Source: a virus
Length of the DNA: 26,172 nt
Reading direction: 5' to 3' (one strand)
Virus record (IMG/VR): IMGVR_UViG_3300042987_000733
Coordinates: 1 to 26,172 of that record
Numbering within the stretch: position 1 is the first letter of the stretch; the number at the start of each line of letters is the position of its first letter. Below, in pieces: positions 21,148-26,172 of the stretch. A program made the position numbers and the translations under genes. The notes below the pieces were generated by a model, which saw nothing but the letters and a program-made list of their open reading frames with translations, did no database searches and had not been told where the DNA came from.

Positions 21148-21453
21148 TCACCCGTAGAAGATAGTCGCGGAGCCTAAACTAGTAACCACCCCATACGGTG
21201 ACGTACGCACCAAGACTCCTTCACCGGGAAGCAGCAGATAAGTCGGCTGCGTTGCGGACGCTACCGTATTGATAGTCATGAGTATTGTCCCCGACACGCC
21301 ACCATCCCTGATTACGAGGGATCCCGCGACACCTGTCGGAACAATATAGATTGACTTGATACGCGTACGCTTGATAGCGTTAGTGGCTTGGTCCGTAAAA
21401 TCACCACTCGCAATAAGCGGTACACTCGCTAGTACGTCAGTTTGCATAGCCAT
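21148..21453 (-). CDS. Small head-decoration-like protein
   Basis: A 101-residue protein. I chose the ATG at 21453, seven bases after a GGAG; the longer open frame upstream covers the UUCG hairpin and is not credible as coding. It reads MAMQTDVLASVPLIASGDF, then IKSIYIVPTGVAGSLVIRDG, TYLLLPGEGVLVRTSPYGVV and SLGSATIFYG. It is a compact beta-sandwich-like protein common in head modules of aquatic phages. No function is proven; decoration of the capsid is inferred from position two genes after the major capsid protein. The next gene starts four bases beyond its stop. Confidence 0.8.
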   Translation of the reverse strand: MAMQTDVLASVPLIASGDFTDQATNAIKRTRIKSIYIVPTGVAGSLVIRDGGVSGTILMTINTVASATQPTYLLLPGEGVLVRTSPYGVVTSLGSATIFYG

Positions 21454-21470
21454 AGCTGTTCTCCAAAAAA

Positions 21471-21492
21471 GGTATAGGGGGCCGAAGCCCCC
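21471..21492 (-). terminator. UUCG-loop hairpin with T6 tract (attenuator-like)
   Basis: On the minus strand GGGGGC-TTCG-GCCCCC forms a six-pair all-G:C stem closed by the exceptionally stable C(UUCG)G tetraloop. Six bases later a TTTTTT run follows, just before the GGAG of the next gene. The U-run is displaced from the stem, so it may be a weak terminator, an mRNA-end stabiliser or a processing site between two decoration-like genes. Confidence 0.6.
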
Positions 21493-21504
21493 GAGAACCA
21501 ACTA

Positions 21505-22044
21505 TTAGCTGTCCGCAAACGGCGTGGCAACGACCCCCGAACCGAGAGCGACACCCTCAACCACATACTTCAACGCGTCGATCGCAACAATACGAACCCA
21601 AGAGCCTGCTACGCCCCCTGTCGTAGTGCCATTGAAATTGATGAAGTCATTCGTCGCACCCGCCGTATAAGCGACCAATGCGTTTGCAGTATCCGTATCG
21701 ACTCCAAAAATCGTACCGATAAACTTATCCGTGCCGTCCGTACCAATCTTGAGAGACGACGTAGCAATCGTCGTCGGCACCCAAATGGTATATACGACAC
21801 CTTCGTTATTCGCAGTGTTGGGGTCGGCTCCCGGTCCCGCAGCCGCCGAGTTAGCCGTGGCGACAATTGTCGGCAGGGTCAGAGTGACGTTCGCGGCCAG
21901 AGTACCCCCAACCGTGATGATACGCCCACCGTGGGCCGCAGGGGATAGCGTCGTGCTGGCCGAAATAGGAACAATCGTGGATGCCCCTTGCTGATAAATA
22001 CCACCAAGTGAGCGAATAGGTCCGTCAAACGTGCTGATAGCCAT
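21505..22044 (-). CDS. Head-decoration-like phage protein
   Basis: A 179-residue protein beginning MAISTFDGPIRSLGGIYQQG. It is rich in Thr, Ala, Gly and Val with alternating strands: TLSPAAHGGRIITVGGTLAA, NVTLTLPTIVATANSAAAG, GVVYTIWVPTTIATSSLKIG and GVAGSWVRIVAIDALKYVVE. The opening and the LTLP motif recur in capsid-associated proteins of aquatic phages. It is the first gene after the capsid terminator and has its own likely promoter and an 85-base leader. AAAGG precedes the ATG. A decoration or capsid-stabilising role is inferred from place and composition. Confidence 0.8.
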   Translation of the reverse strand: MAISTFDGPIRSLGGIYQQGASTIVPISASTTLSPAAHGGRIITVGGTLAANVTLTLPTIVATANSAAAGPGADPNTANNEGVVYTIWVPTTIATSSLKIGTDGTDKFIGTIFGVDTDTANALVAYTAGATNDFINFNGTTTGGVAGSWVRIVAIDALKYVVEGVALGSGVVATPFADS

Positions 22045-22072
22045 TTTCTACCTTTCGTGTAGTAGCACTTCC

Positions 22073-22111
22073 CATATCGTCCCTACTAGGTCTGCTGGGG
22101 CAGTCGATATG
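22073..22111 (-). promoter_or_regulatory. Inverted repeat in the 5' leader
   Basis: CATATCG (22073-22079) and CGATATG (22105-22111) are perfect 7-base inverted repeats about 25 bases apart, enclosing a smaller CTGC-TGGG-GCAG hairpin. They lie between the predicted promoter and the ATG at 22044. The element could be a leader stem-loop or an operator; nothing more can be said from sequence. Confidence 0.35.
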
Positions 22112-22136
22112 AGTAAAAACCCCCAGATATAGGCAC

Positions 22137-22165
22137 CTTATAGCACGAAGCAAAAACAGTGGCAA
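22137..22165 (-). promoter_or_regulatory. Sigma70-like promoter
   Basis: On the minus strand TTGCCA (22160-22165) and TATAAG (22137-22142) are separated by exactly 17 bases, each matching five of six consensus bases. It points at the gene ending at 21505, with a leader of about 85 bases. The -35 box lies in the T-rich tail of the terminator just upstream, so expression would be reset right after the capsid gene. Confidence 0.6.
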
Positions 22166-22197
22166 CAAAAACAAACGCCCCCGCAAAGGGGGCGTTT
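22164..22197 (-). terminator. Strong intrinsic terminator after the major capsid gene
   Basis: AAACGCCCCC-TTTGC-GGGGGCGTTT on the minus strand is a perfect 10-base stem with a 5-base loop (22173-22197), followed at once by GTTTTTGTT. It starts 18 bases after the capsid gene's last base. This is a textbook rho-independent terminator and would separate highly expressed head genes from those downstream. Confidence 0.92.
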
Positions 22198-22214
22198 ATC
22201 CTACCTGAACTACA

Positions 22215-23129
22215 TTAGGTAGAGCCGCTGGAACCGAAGACCCCCAGCGGATCACTCCAGCCGAACGAATACCGCTCGCGACTCTTATAGCGCACGTTCC
22301 CGGTGTCGAAGTCTCCGTCCATGGAGTTTTGCAGCGGGACACGGACAAAGTGCTTCAGCCCGTTGGGCACGTCGGTACAGAGGAACCACCCATTGGTGTC
22401 GGTCAAGAAGTGATTGACACGATAGCCTTCCGGAATGGAACCTTTCGACTTGAGCGCGTTGACGTCGTTGTTGGTGGTACCGACGCGAAGTTCAGTTTCC
22501 AACAGACGGGTCGCCACGAACATCAAGGCGGGGGGAACAATCAGCTTCCGGGGCTTGGCAGCAATCAGCAGGCCACGCTCGTCCACCCAACCGGCAATTT
22601 GAATCACCGATGCTTCCAGCGACGTTTCATTCAGGTCAGCTTGGGTCGAGAACGTGTTGCTATTGGTACCGCCAGACACCAGCGGATGATCCGTTGCACA
22701 CAGCGCCTTGCCATCACCCCCGTTGTATCCGGAAGCAGCAAATGCGTTGTTGAGCACCGAGGCACCCTTGACTTGCTTCGTGTAAGCCATCGCGCGAGCA
22801 AGTGCCTTCGTATACCGGGACGACAGCGAGTCGTACAGGTTGTCCTCAATCGCTTCTTCAGTGACCGAGAACCCGAGGGCGATAGTCTGATGGTTGTAAC
22901 GAGCCGTCCAAGCTTCTTGAGCATTATCGTACTCAATAGCTTGACCCTCGTTTTTCACCGGAGCCGCAGAGAAACCCGACAGCTTGGTTTCTTCTTCGAA
23001 CGAACGCTCGGAGGTTTCAGTTTCAAAAATCTCCTTGTGCTCTTCTCCGTAACGAGCATACTCCATACCGAACAGAGCGTTCAGGCCAGGGAGCAATTCT
23101 TTAAGTAGTTGTGCACGTGAAATAGCCAT
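22215..23129 (-). CDS. Major capsid protein, Mu gpT-like
   Basis: A 304-residue protein that should form the icosahedral shell. The N-terminal arm (AISRAQLLKELLPGLNALFG, then MEYARYGEEHKEIFETETSE) leads into FEEETKLSGFSAAPVKNEGQ and the conserved YNHQTIALGFSVTEEAIEDN. The motif ALCATDHPLVSGGTNSNTFS and ETSLEASVIQIAGWVDERGL, followed by IAAKPRKLIVPP, is the signature of the Mu gpT-type major head subunit family. The C-terminus carries NGWFLCTDVPNGLKHFVRVP and YSFGWSDPLGVFGSSGS. GGGAG lies seven bases before the ATG. Scaffold and decoration genes are upstream, and a strong terminator follows. Length is normal for the family. Confidence 0.95.
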   Translation of the reverse strand: MAISRAQLLKELLPGLNALFGMEYARYGEEHKEIFETETSERSFEEETKLSGFSAAPVKNEGQAIEYDNAQEAWTARYNHQTIALGFSVTEEAIEDNLYDSLSSRYTKALARAMAYTKQVKGASVLNNAFAASGYNGGDGKALCATDHPLVSGGTNSNTFSTQADLNETSLEASVIQIAGWVDERGLLIAAKPRKLIVPPALMFVATRLLETELRVGTTNNDVNALKSKGSIPEGYRVNHFLTDTNGWFLCTDVPNGLKHFVRVPLQNSMDGDFDTGNVRYKSRERYSFGWSDPLGVFGSSGST

Positions 23130-23143
23130 GGTTTAGCTCCCTA

Positions 23144-23758
23144 TTAGACGCCGCCGTTATTGCGGTATTGATGGATGTTTTGGTTCCAAGTCACAAGAAC
23201 CTCGACAAACGACCCCGCCGCAGGCGAAGTATCCGGCACAACGTCGATAATCTTAAAGGGGCAAGTCGTAATCGTACCCGCCGTATTAAGAACCGCTTGT
23301 GCACTATCCCCGGTGACCGTAGACCCGGTGTTGGCGACAAGAGAAATCGTACCGCCCACCAGATTCGCCCGGGTAGCTTGCGCGACAACCGTCGTACCCG
23401 AAACAACCGCCGTCTTCATCACCAGATCAGGATCGTCCGCGACATAAGCAACAATTGCATCCGCCGTATCCGCTGCCCCCGTCGTATTTGCCGGGAAATA
23501 CTGCGAGAAGACCCGCTGCCCTTGCGCGTTCACGTACGAGCAGCCTTGGAAAATACCCAAGACGTTCACGGTGGTCGCCGTCAGAGTGGCGTTATTTACG
23601 CACCCATTGGACGACATGATAACGACATCGCCGTAAAAGATCGCCGTCGCGTGACCCGAAGCGATCGGCAACTGGCGGGTCGAACCGGAATATACCCGAC
23701 CCCCCACCAAGTTAACCGGCTTAAAGCCGTACGGCTTATCAACAGTAGGATATGCCAT
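23144..23758 (-). CDS. Capsid decoration-type protein
   Basis: A 204-residue protein beginning MAYPTVDKPYGFKPVNLVGG, followed by YSGSTRQLPIASGHATAIFY and GDVVIMSSNGCV, then NVLGIFQGCSYVNAQGQRVF. This opening is a familiar signature of proteins encoded just before the major capsid protein in aquatic phages. The rest is strand-rich (VAYVADDPDLVMKTAVVSG, GTITTCPFKIIDVVPDTSPA, FVEVLVTWNQNIHQYRNNGG). It has no catalytic motif. A head-decoration role is inferred from place and family resemblance. AGGAG lies seven bases before the ATG, and the capsid gene follows 14 bases after its stop. Confidence 0.85.
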   Translation of the reverse strand: MAYPTVDKPYGFKPVNLVGGRVYSGSTRQLPIASGHATAIFYGDVVIMSSNGCVNNATLTATTVNVLGIFQGCSYVNAQGQRVFSQYFPANTTGAADTADAIVAYVADDPDLVMKTAVVSGTTVVAQATRANLVGGTISLVANTGSTVTGDSAQAVLNTAGTITTCPFKIIDVVPDTSPAAGSFVEVLVTWNQNIHQYRNNGGV

Positions 23759-23773
23759 GATTCAACTCCTAAA

Positions 23774-24229
23774 TTATTTATTGCCCCGACCAAACGTAAT
23801 CCCAGAGCGCTTCTCCGAAAAAAGAGGCATACGGGCGTCGTTGGTCCGCATAAAATTGTTGTCCACTGCCTCAACCTGAGCTTGCGTCTGCGAGTCGAAC
23901 CACTCTTTACGCGCATCCACCATCTCTGTCGGAGCCTTGCACAACACCAAACCGCCAATCTCAATCGAGCCAGGAAACTTGCCCGTAGGATCCGCGATCA
24001 TCATAATTTCCGGATGGTCTTCGGCTTTCACCGGAACCCAACCTTCCCTAAACTTTGCAGACGCATTCGTGGGATCAAGTTGCCCCAGAATACTCGTCCG
24101 GACCCACCGAAACGCCCAGCCCGGTTGGGCTTTAGGCGACGGCAACAATTGCGGAGGAGTCCAAGCATTCTTTCGCTTGGCGTATTCCCGTTCACCCAAG
24201 TCCCGCGACACCCGATTAGATTCAGCCAT
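23774..24229 (-). CDS. Conserved phage head-module protein
   Basis: A 151-residue protein beginning MAESNRVSRDLGEREYAKRK. The conserved core is GWAFRWVRTSILGQLDPTNA, KFREGWVPVKAEDHPEIMMI, IEIGGLVLCKAPTEMVDARK and a C-terminus with MPLFSEKRSGITFGRGNK. Proteins with this FRWVR...G..D..N...K.REGW.PV core are regular members of aquatic phage head modules between scaffold and capsid. The function is unknown. It starts one base beyond the scaffold stop, with GGAG inside the scaffold's last codons, so its translation is probably tied to scaffold translation. Confidence 0.82.
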   Translation of the reverse strand: MAESNRVSRDLGEREYAKRKNAWTPPQLLPSPKAQPGWAFRWVRTSILGQLDPTNASAKFREGWVPVKAEDHPEIMMIADPTGKFPGSIEIGGLVLCKAPTEMVDARKEWFDSQTQAQVEAVDNNFMRTNDARMPLFSEKRSGITFGRGNK

Positions 24230-24230
24230 T

Positions 24231-25181
24231 TTACATCTCCAGTTTGATCAGTTCTTTAGCATACTGTTCAGGGGTTAGCCCCAACTTCTTAGCCAGCCCC
24301 AACTGAGTTTGCGTCAGGCGAACCTTTGTCGGCGCAGTACTCCTTGTTGCGGGTGCTACGACAGTAGCGGGTTTGCGGGCCTTTTCAGGCTTCGTTTCGG
24401 CAGGAGGGTCGGTGTCCTCACTGTAGTACTCCGGAAAGCGTTTCCGGAGTGTTGCGTCAAGCTGCCGGTAGTATTCATCACTACGCGGGTCAACACCTGA
24501 TCTGACGAGCTTCTGATGCAGTCCAAGCGCCAAGGCAGTCATCTCGTCGTCGACCCCGAACCACGTATTGTTGCGCCGCCAAGCTTCTGCCTTGGAGTCA
24601 ACAATTTGCTGCGGTTGGCTTGGAAACTGTTGATTGCTTTCTACACTAGTTTCGTCAGATTGTAAAGCAGGTTTACGATATTCGAGTTCTTTAAGTCGAA
24701 TTTTGGCATCAGTCAAAGCTTCTTGAGCATCTGCAATCTCGGTCGGATCTCCGGATTCATACGCCTGTTTAAGCTTGCTTTTAGCGTTGAGAACCTCAGT
24801 CCCAATCGCCCGGACCATATCCTCGTTGTAGGTTTTTTCCCGCTGACCGACGCGATCCCGCAACGTACGGATCTCGTGTTCCCGCGCTTGCGCAAGGCGG
24901 AATGCCTCTTCCGCCTCTCTGCGGGCAGCTTCTTTCTCCCGCCGCTCGTCATGCCAGACCTTTTTCATCTGGGACAGACGCTTCTTTACCTTATCGGAAT
25001 ACTCCTCCAGGTCGTCGTCCTCCAACTCTTTGACGATTTCCTTGGGCAAAGGCTCCCGGCCACGGTCAGGCTCCGGGGTATCATCCACCACTTCGATCTC
25101 TAGCGAAGCGGGGAGCGGAGATTCATTTTGCGCCTGATGAACAACTTGCTCGTCCGGAAATTTGAAAACTTCTTGGTTCAT
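24231..25181 (-). CDS. Capsid scaffolding protein
   Basis: A 316-residue, highly charged protein. Residues 1-56 are acidic and Pro-rich (SLEIEVVDDTPEPDRGREPL). Residues about 57-175 form long coiled coils (DLEEYSDKVKKRLSQMKKVW, ERREKEAARREAEEAFRLAQ, EVLNAKSKLKQAYESGDPTE). Residues about 180-255 are Gln/Arg-rich with a WFGVDDEMTALALGLHQKLV segment. The C-terminal 60 residues are basic and Thr/Ala-rich, ending LTPEQYAKELIKLEM, the type of helix-loop-helix that docks scaffold to coat in P22-like phages. Position between GroES-like and capsid genes agrees. Its ATG overlaps the previous stop (TAATG) with GGAG upstream. Confidence 0.88.
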   Translation of the reverse strand: MNQEVFKFPDEQVVHQAQNESPLPASLEIEVVDDTPEPDRGREPLPKEIVKELEDDDLEEYSDKVKKRLSQMKKVWHDERREKEAARREAEEAFRLAQAREHEIRTLRDRVGQREKTYNEDMVRAIGTEVLNAKSKLKQAYESGDPTEIADAQEALTDAKIRLKELEYRKPALQSDETSVESNQQFPSQPQQIVDSKAEAWRRNNTWFGVDDEMTALALGLHQKLVRSGVDPRSDEYYRQLDATLRKRFPEYYSEDTDPPAETKPEKARKPATVVAPATRSTAPTKVRLTQTQLGLAKKLGLTPEQYAKELIKLEM

Positions 25182-25582
25182 TATTTTCTCCTGATTCCAC
25201 GCGGGTCTTGAACGACTGCCTCCACTGTATCATCGTTGATGATTCGGAATTCCTTGCCATGAATGTCCAACCGAGTACCCGAATTGGATCGGACGATGAT
25301 GAAATCGCCCTCTTTGCACCATGGGCCAGTAGGGAATTTGGAAGTGTCTTTATATGCGTCCGGGCCGAGTTTTATGACAAACAATACCGTGGTGAGAATT
25401 TCCTCATAATGCACGGTGGTATCCGCCTTGATGAGTCCGCTCTCGTACTTGCGCTCTATCTCGGGTACGGCACATAGGATGTGATATCCCGCTGGGTCAG
25501 GCAACTGCTTGGCTTTCTCTGCTGCTTCGACTTCCTCTTGCGCCCATTTTTGCTCAAGGGCTGTCATCGTCGTCATCGTCAT
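25181..25582 (-). CDS. GroES-like co-chaperonin of the head module
   Basis: A 133-residue protein. After a charged helical N-terminus (ALEQKWAQEEVEAAEKAKQL) it has a Cpn10-type beta-barrel order: AGYHILCAVPEIERKYESGL, then IKADTTVHYEEILTTVLFVI, KLGPDAYKDTSKFPTGPWCK, GDFIIVRSNSGTRLDIHGKE and FRIINDDTVEAVVQDP. The segment around YESGLIKADTT is where a GroES mobile loop would lie. T4 gp31 is the precedent for a phage GroES acting with host GroEL in capsid folding. It lies between portal and scaffold genes. There is no GroEL gene in the window. The start overlaps the previous gene by 29 bases in another frame. Confidence 0.82.
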   Translation of the reverse strand: MTMTTMTALEQKWAQEEVEAAEKAKQLPDPAGYHILCAVPEIERKYESGLIKADTTVHYEEILTTVLFVIKLGPDAYKDTSKFPTGPWCKEGDFIIVRSNSGTRLDIHGKEFRIINDDTVEAVVQDPRGIRRK

Positions 25583-25754
25583 TCATCCTTTTTGCGAGGT
25601 CGTGGAGATGTTCATCTGCAAGGTCAAGACCCCGGATAACCCCACAGATGTGTCGGTACTCTGCGTAGTCCTTGGCGGTCCCCGCCACCAAAAACTCAGT
25701 TTTACGTTTGCGCTCCTCTGCGTTTTTGCTAAGGAGCAGTTCAATAGCGTCCAT
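25554..25754 (-). CDS. Small acidic protein after portal
   Basis: A 66-residue protein beginning MDAIELLLSKNAEERKRKTE, with helical character (FLVAGTAKDYAEYRHICGVI, then LDLADEHLHDLAKRMN) and an acidic end of six Asp then Ser-Pro. The Asp run is encoded in the same DNA as the Met-Thr start of the GroES-like gene in another frame. It is a frequent neighbour of the portal in aquatic phages, with no known function. Its ATG overlaps the portal stop (TAATG), so it is coupled to the portal. Confidence 0.8.
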   Translation of the reverse strand: MDAIELLLSKNAEERKRKTEFLVAGTAKDYAEYRHICGVIRGLDLADEHLHDLAKRMNDDDDDDSP

Positions 25755-26172
25755 TAGTCGCCTTTAGGTTTGGATTTAAGTTGGCTTCGTGCTTTGGCGA
25801 TATCCACGCCGACCTTCAGCCCACTAAGAACCTCTTCACGAACCCCCTTATCAGCCTCAGATGCCGCTTTGATAATGATCTCTTTCTCCCGCAACTTAAG
25901 CTCATCGGCCCTAGCAGCGGCATCGATGACGACCTTCTTTTCCTTCGTTGCGGCTTCTCTCTCGCGGATCGCCAACTCTTTTTGCTGCATCTGAACCAGC
26001 GGATCTTGCATCTGCTGTTGCGCCTGTTGCATCGCAGCTTCCGCGCGGTCTTTCTGGAGTAGTCGCGCAGCAGCCTGTGCGGCAAGCTGAGATACCTGAA
26101 CTTCAAGCTCAGGGGGCAGCGTATCTTTCATATCCGGCAGCGGACTACCCAACTGTTTCTCGATTTCCCGAC
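25754..26172 (-). CDS. Portal protein, C-terminal part (5' end outside window)
   Basis: The frame is open to the right edge, so at least 139 residues of the C-terminus are seen. It is a long helical, Gln/Lys-rich tail: LPPELEVQVSQLAAQAAARL, QQAQQQMQDPLVQMQQKELA and REREAATKEKKVVIDAAARA. This DPLVQMQQKEL tail is typical of portal proteins of aquatic podovirus-like phages (P22-like portal tail helices). The core portal domain is not visible, so the call rests on the tail motif and on the neighbours (GroES-like, scaffold, capsid). The portal forms the dodecameric DNA gate at one capsid vertex. Confidence 0.75.
   Translation of the reverse strand, partial: REIEKQLGSPLPDMKDTLPPELEVQVSQLAAQAAARLLQKDRAEAAMQQAQQQMQDPLVQMQQKELAIREREAATKEKKVVIDAAARADELKLREKEIIIKAASEADKGVREEVLSGLKVGVDIAKARSQLKSKPKGD

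Noticed and set aside
21454-21501. Longer N-terminus for the small protein at 21148-21453
   Set aside because: The extension would translate through the UUCG hairpin, while a GGAG lies seven bases before the ATG at 21453.
22329-23108. Plus-strand open frame of 259 codons opposite the major capsid gene
   Set aside because: It mirrors the capsid gene codon by codon, has Arg/Gln-rich low-complexity composition, and has no ribosome site in keeping with the other genes. The capsid frame is clearly the real one.
23168-24247. Plus-strand open frame of 359 codons opposite two head genes
   Set aside because: It spans the antisense of two conserved genes and their spacer, and the product is Arg/His-rich without any motif. 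A shadow caused by codon bias.
1-26172. tRNA genes, integrase, attachment sites or insertion sequences
   Set aside because: None was recognisable by eye on either strand; a covariance-model tRNA scan of the window would settle the tRNA question.

Overview
The window is part of the virion-structure and lysis region of a double-stranded DNA tailed bacteriophage (Caudoviricetes). All 44 coding regions I accept lie on the minus strand, so the text below follows transcription from right (26172) to left (1). Genes are tightly packed, with many TAATG, ATGA or GTGA stop/start overlaps, and no gap exceeds about 170 bases. I saw no tRNA, rRNA, integrase, CRISPR array or insertion sequence. No tape measure, sheath or contractile-tail gene is recognisable, while P22/T7-like connector and stabilisation-type proteins are present. 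That points to a short-tailed (podovirus-like) particle. The host is not stated by the sequence. Several accessory genes resemble those of betaproteobacterial (Burkholderia-type) phages and prophages, and the core genes resemble uncultured aquatic phages, so a freshwater betaproteobacterial host is a reasonable but unproven guess.

Layout, right to left. (1) Head module, 26172-21148: portal C-terminus (cut by the window edge), a small acidic protein, a GroES-like co-chaperonin, a coiled-coil scaffold, a conserved head protein, a decoration-type protein, a Mu gpT-like major capsid protein, a strong intrinsic terminator, a sigma70-like promoter, and two small head-decoration-like proteins separated by a UUCG hairpin. 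(2) Accessory block, 21144-18309: a GT-A glycosyltransferase, a DUF6321 protein, an endonuclease VII-type nuclease, a membrane-anchored coiled coil, and a run of small Lys/Arg/Gly-rich proteins. (3) Connector block, 18309-14988: a P22 gp4-like connector, a zinc-ribbon protein, a second adaptor-like protein, small conserved proteins and two paralogous beta-rich structural proteins. (4) Variable host-recognition block, 14977-8479: structural proteins, a DUF115/MAF-like protein, a repeat-bearing fibre or adhesin, a long tail fibre and small companion genes. This block is visibly mosaic in base composition and carries three kinds of rearrangement scar: an 83-bp tandem duplication, identical 60-bp repeats, and a junction of two truncated genes. 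(5) Lysis block, 8455-6918: a DUF7936-like protein, a 3-TM-type holin, a second small membrane protein and a GH108 endolysin. (6) Tail/internal-virion block, 6908-1: a P22 gp10-like stabilisation protein, a jelly-roll structural protein, a Gly-rich putative internal virion protein, a GNAT-like protein and a very long Gln/Ala-rich protein that runs off the left edge.

Together these genes would build the head (portal, scaffold, capsid, decoration), close it and attach the short tail (connector, adaptor, stabilisation proteins), recognise the host (fibres and surface proteins), deliver the genome (putative internal virion proteins) and release progeny (holin, endolysin). The points most worth attention are the recombination scars in the host-recognition block, the cluster of small basic proteins of unknown function, and the head-module terminator whose U-tract overlaps the -35 box of the next promoter.
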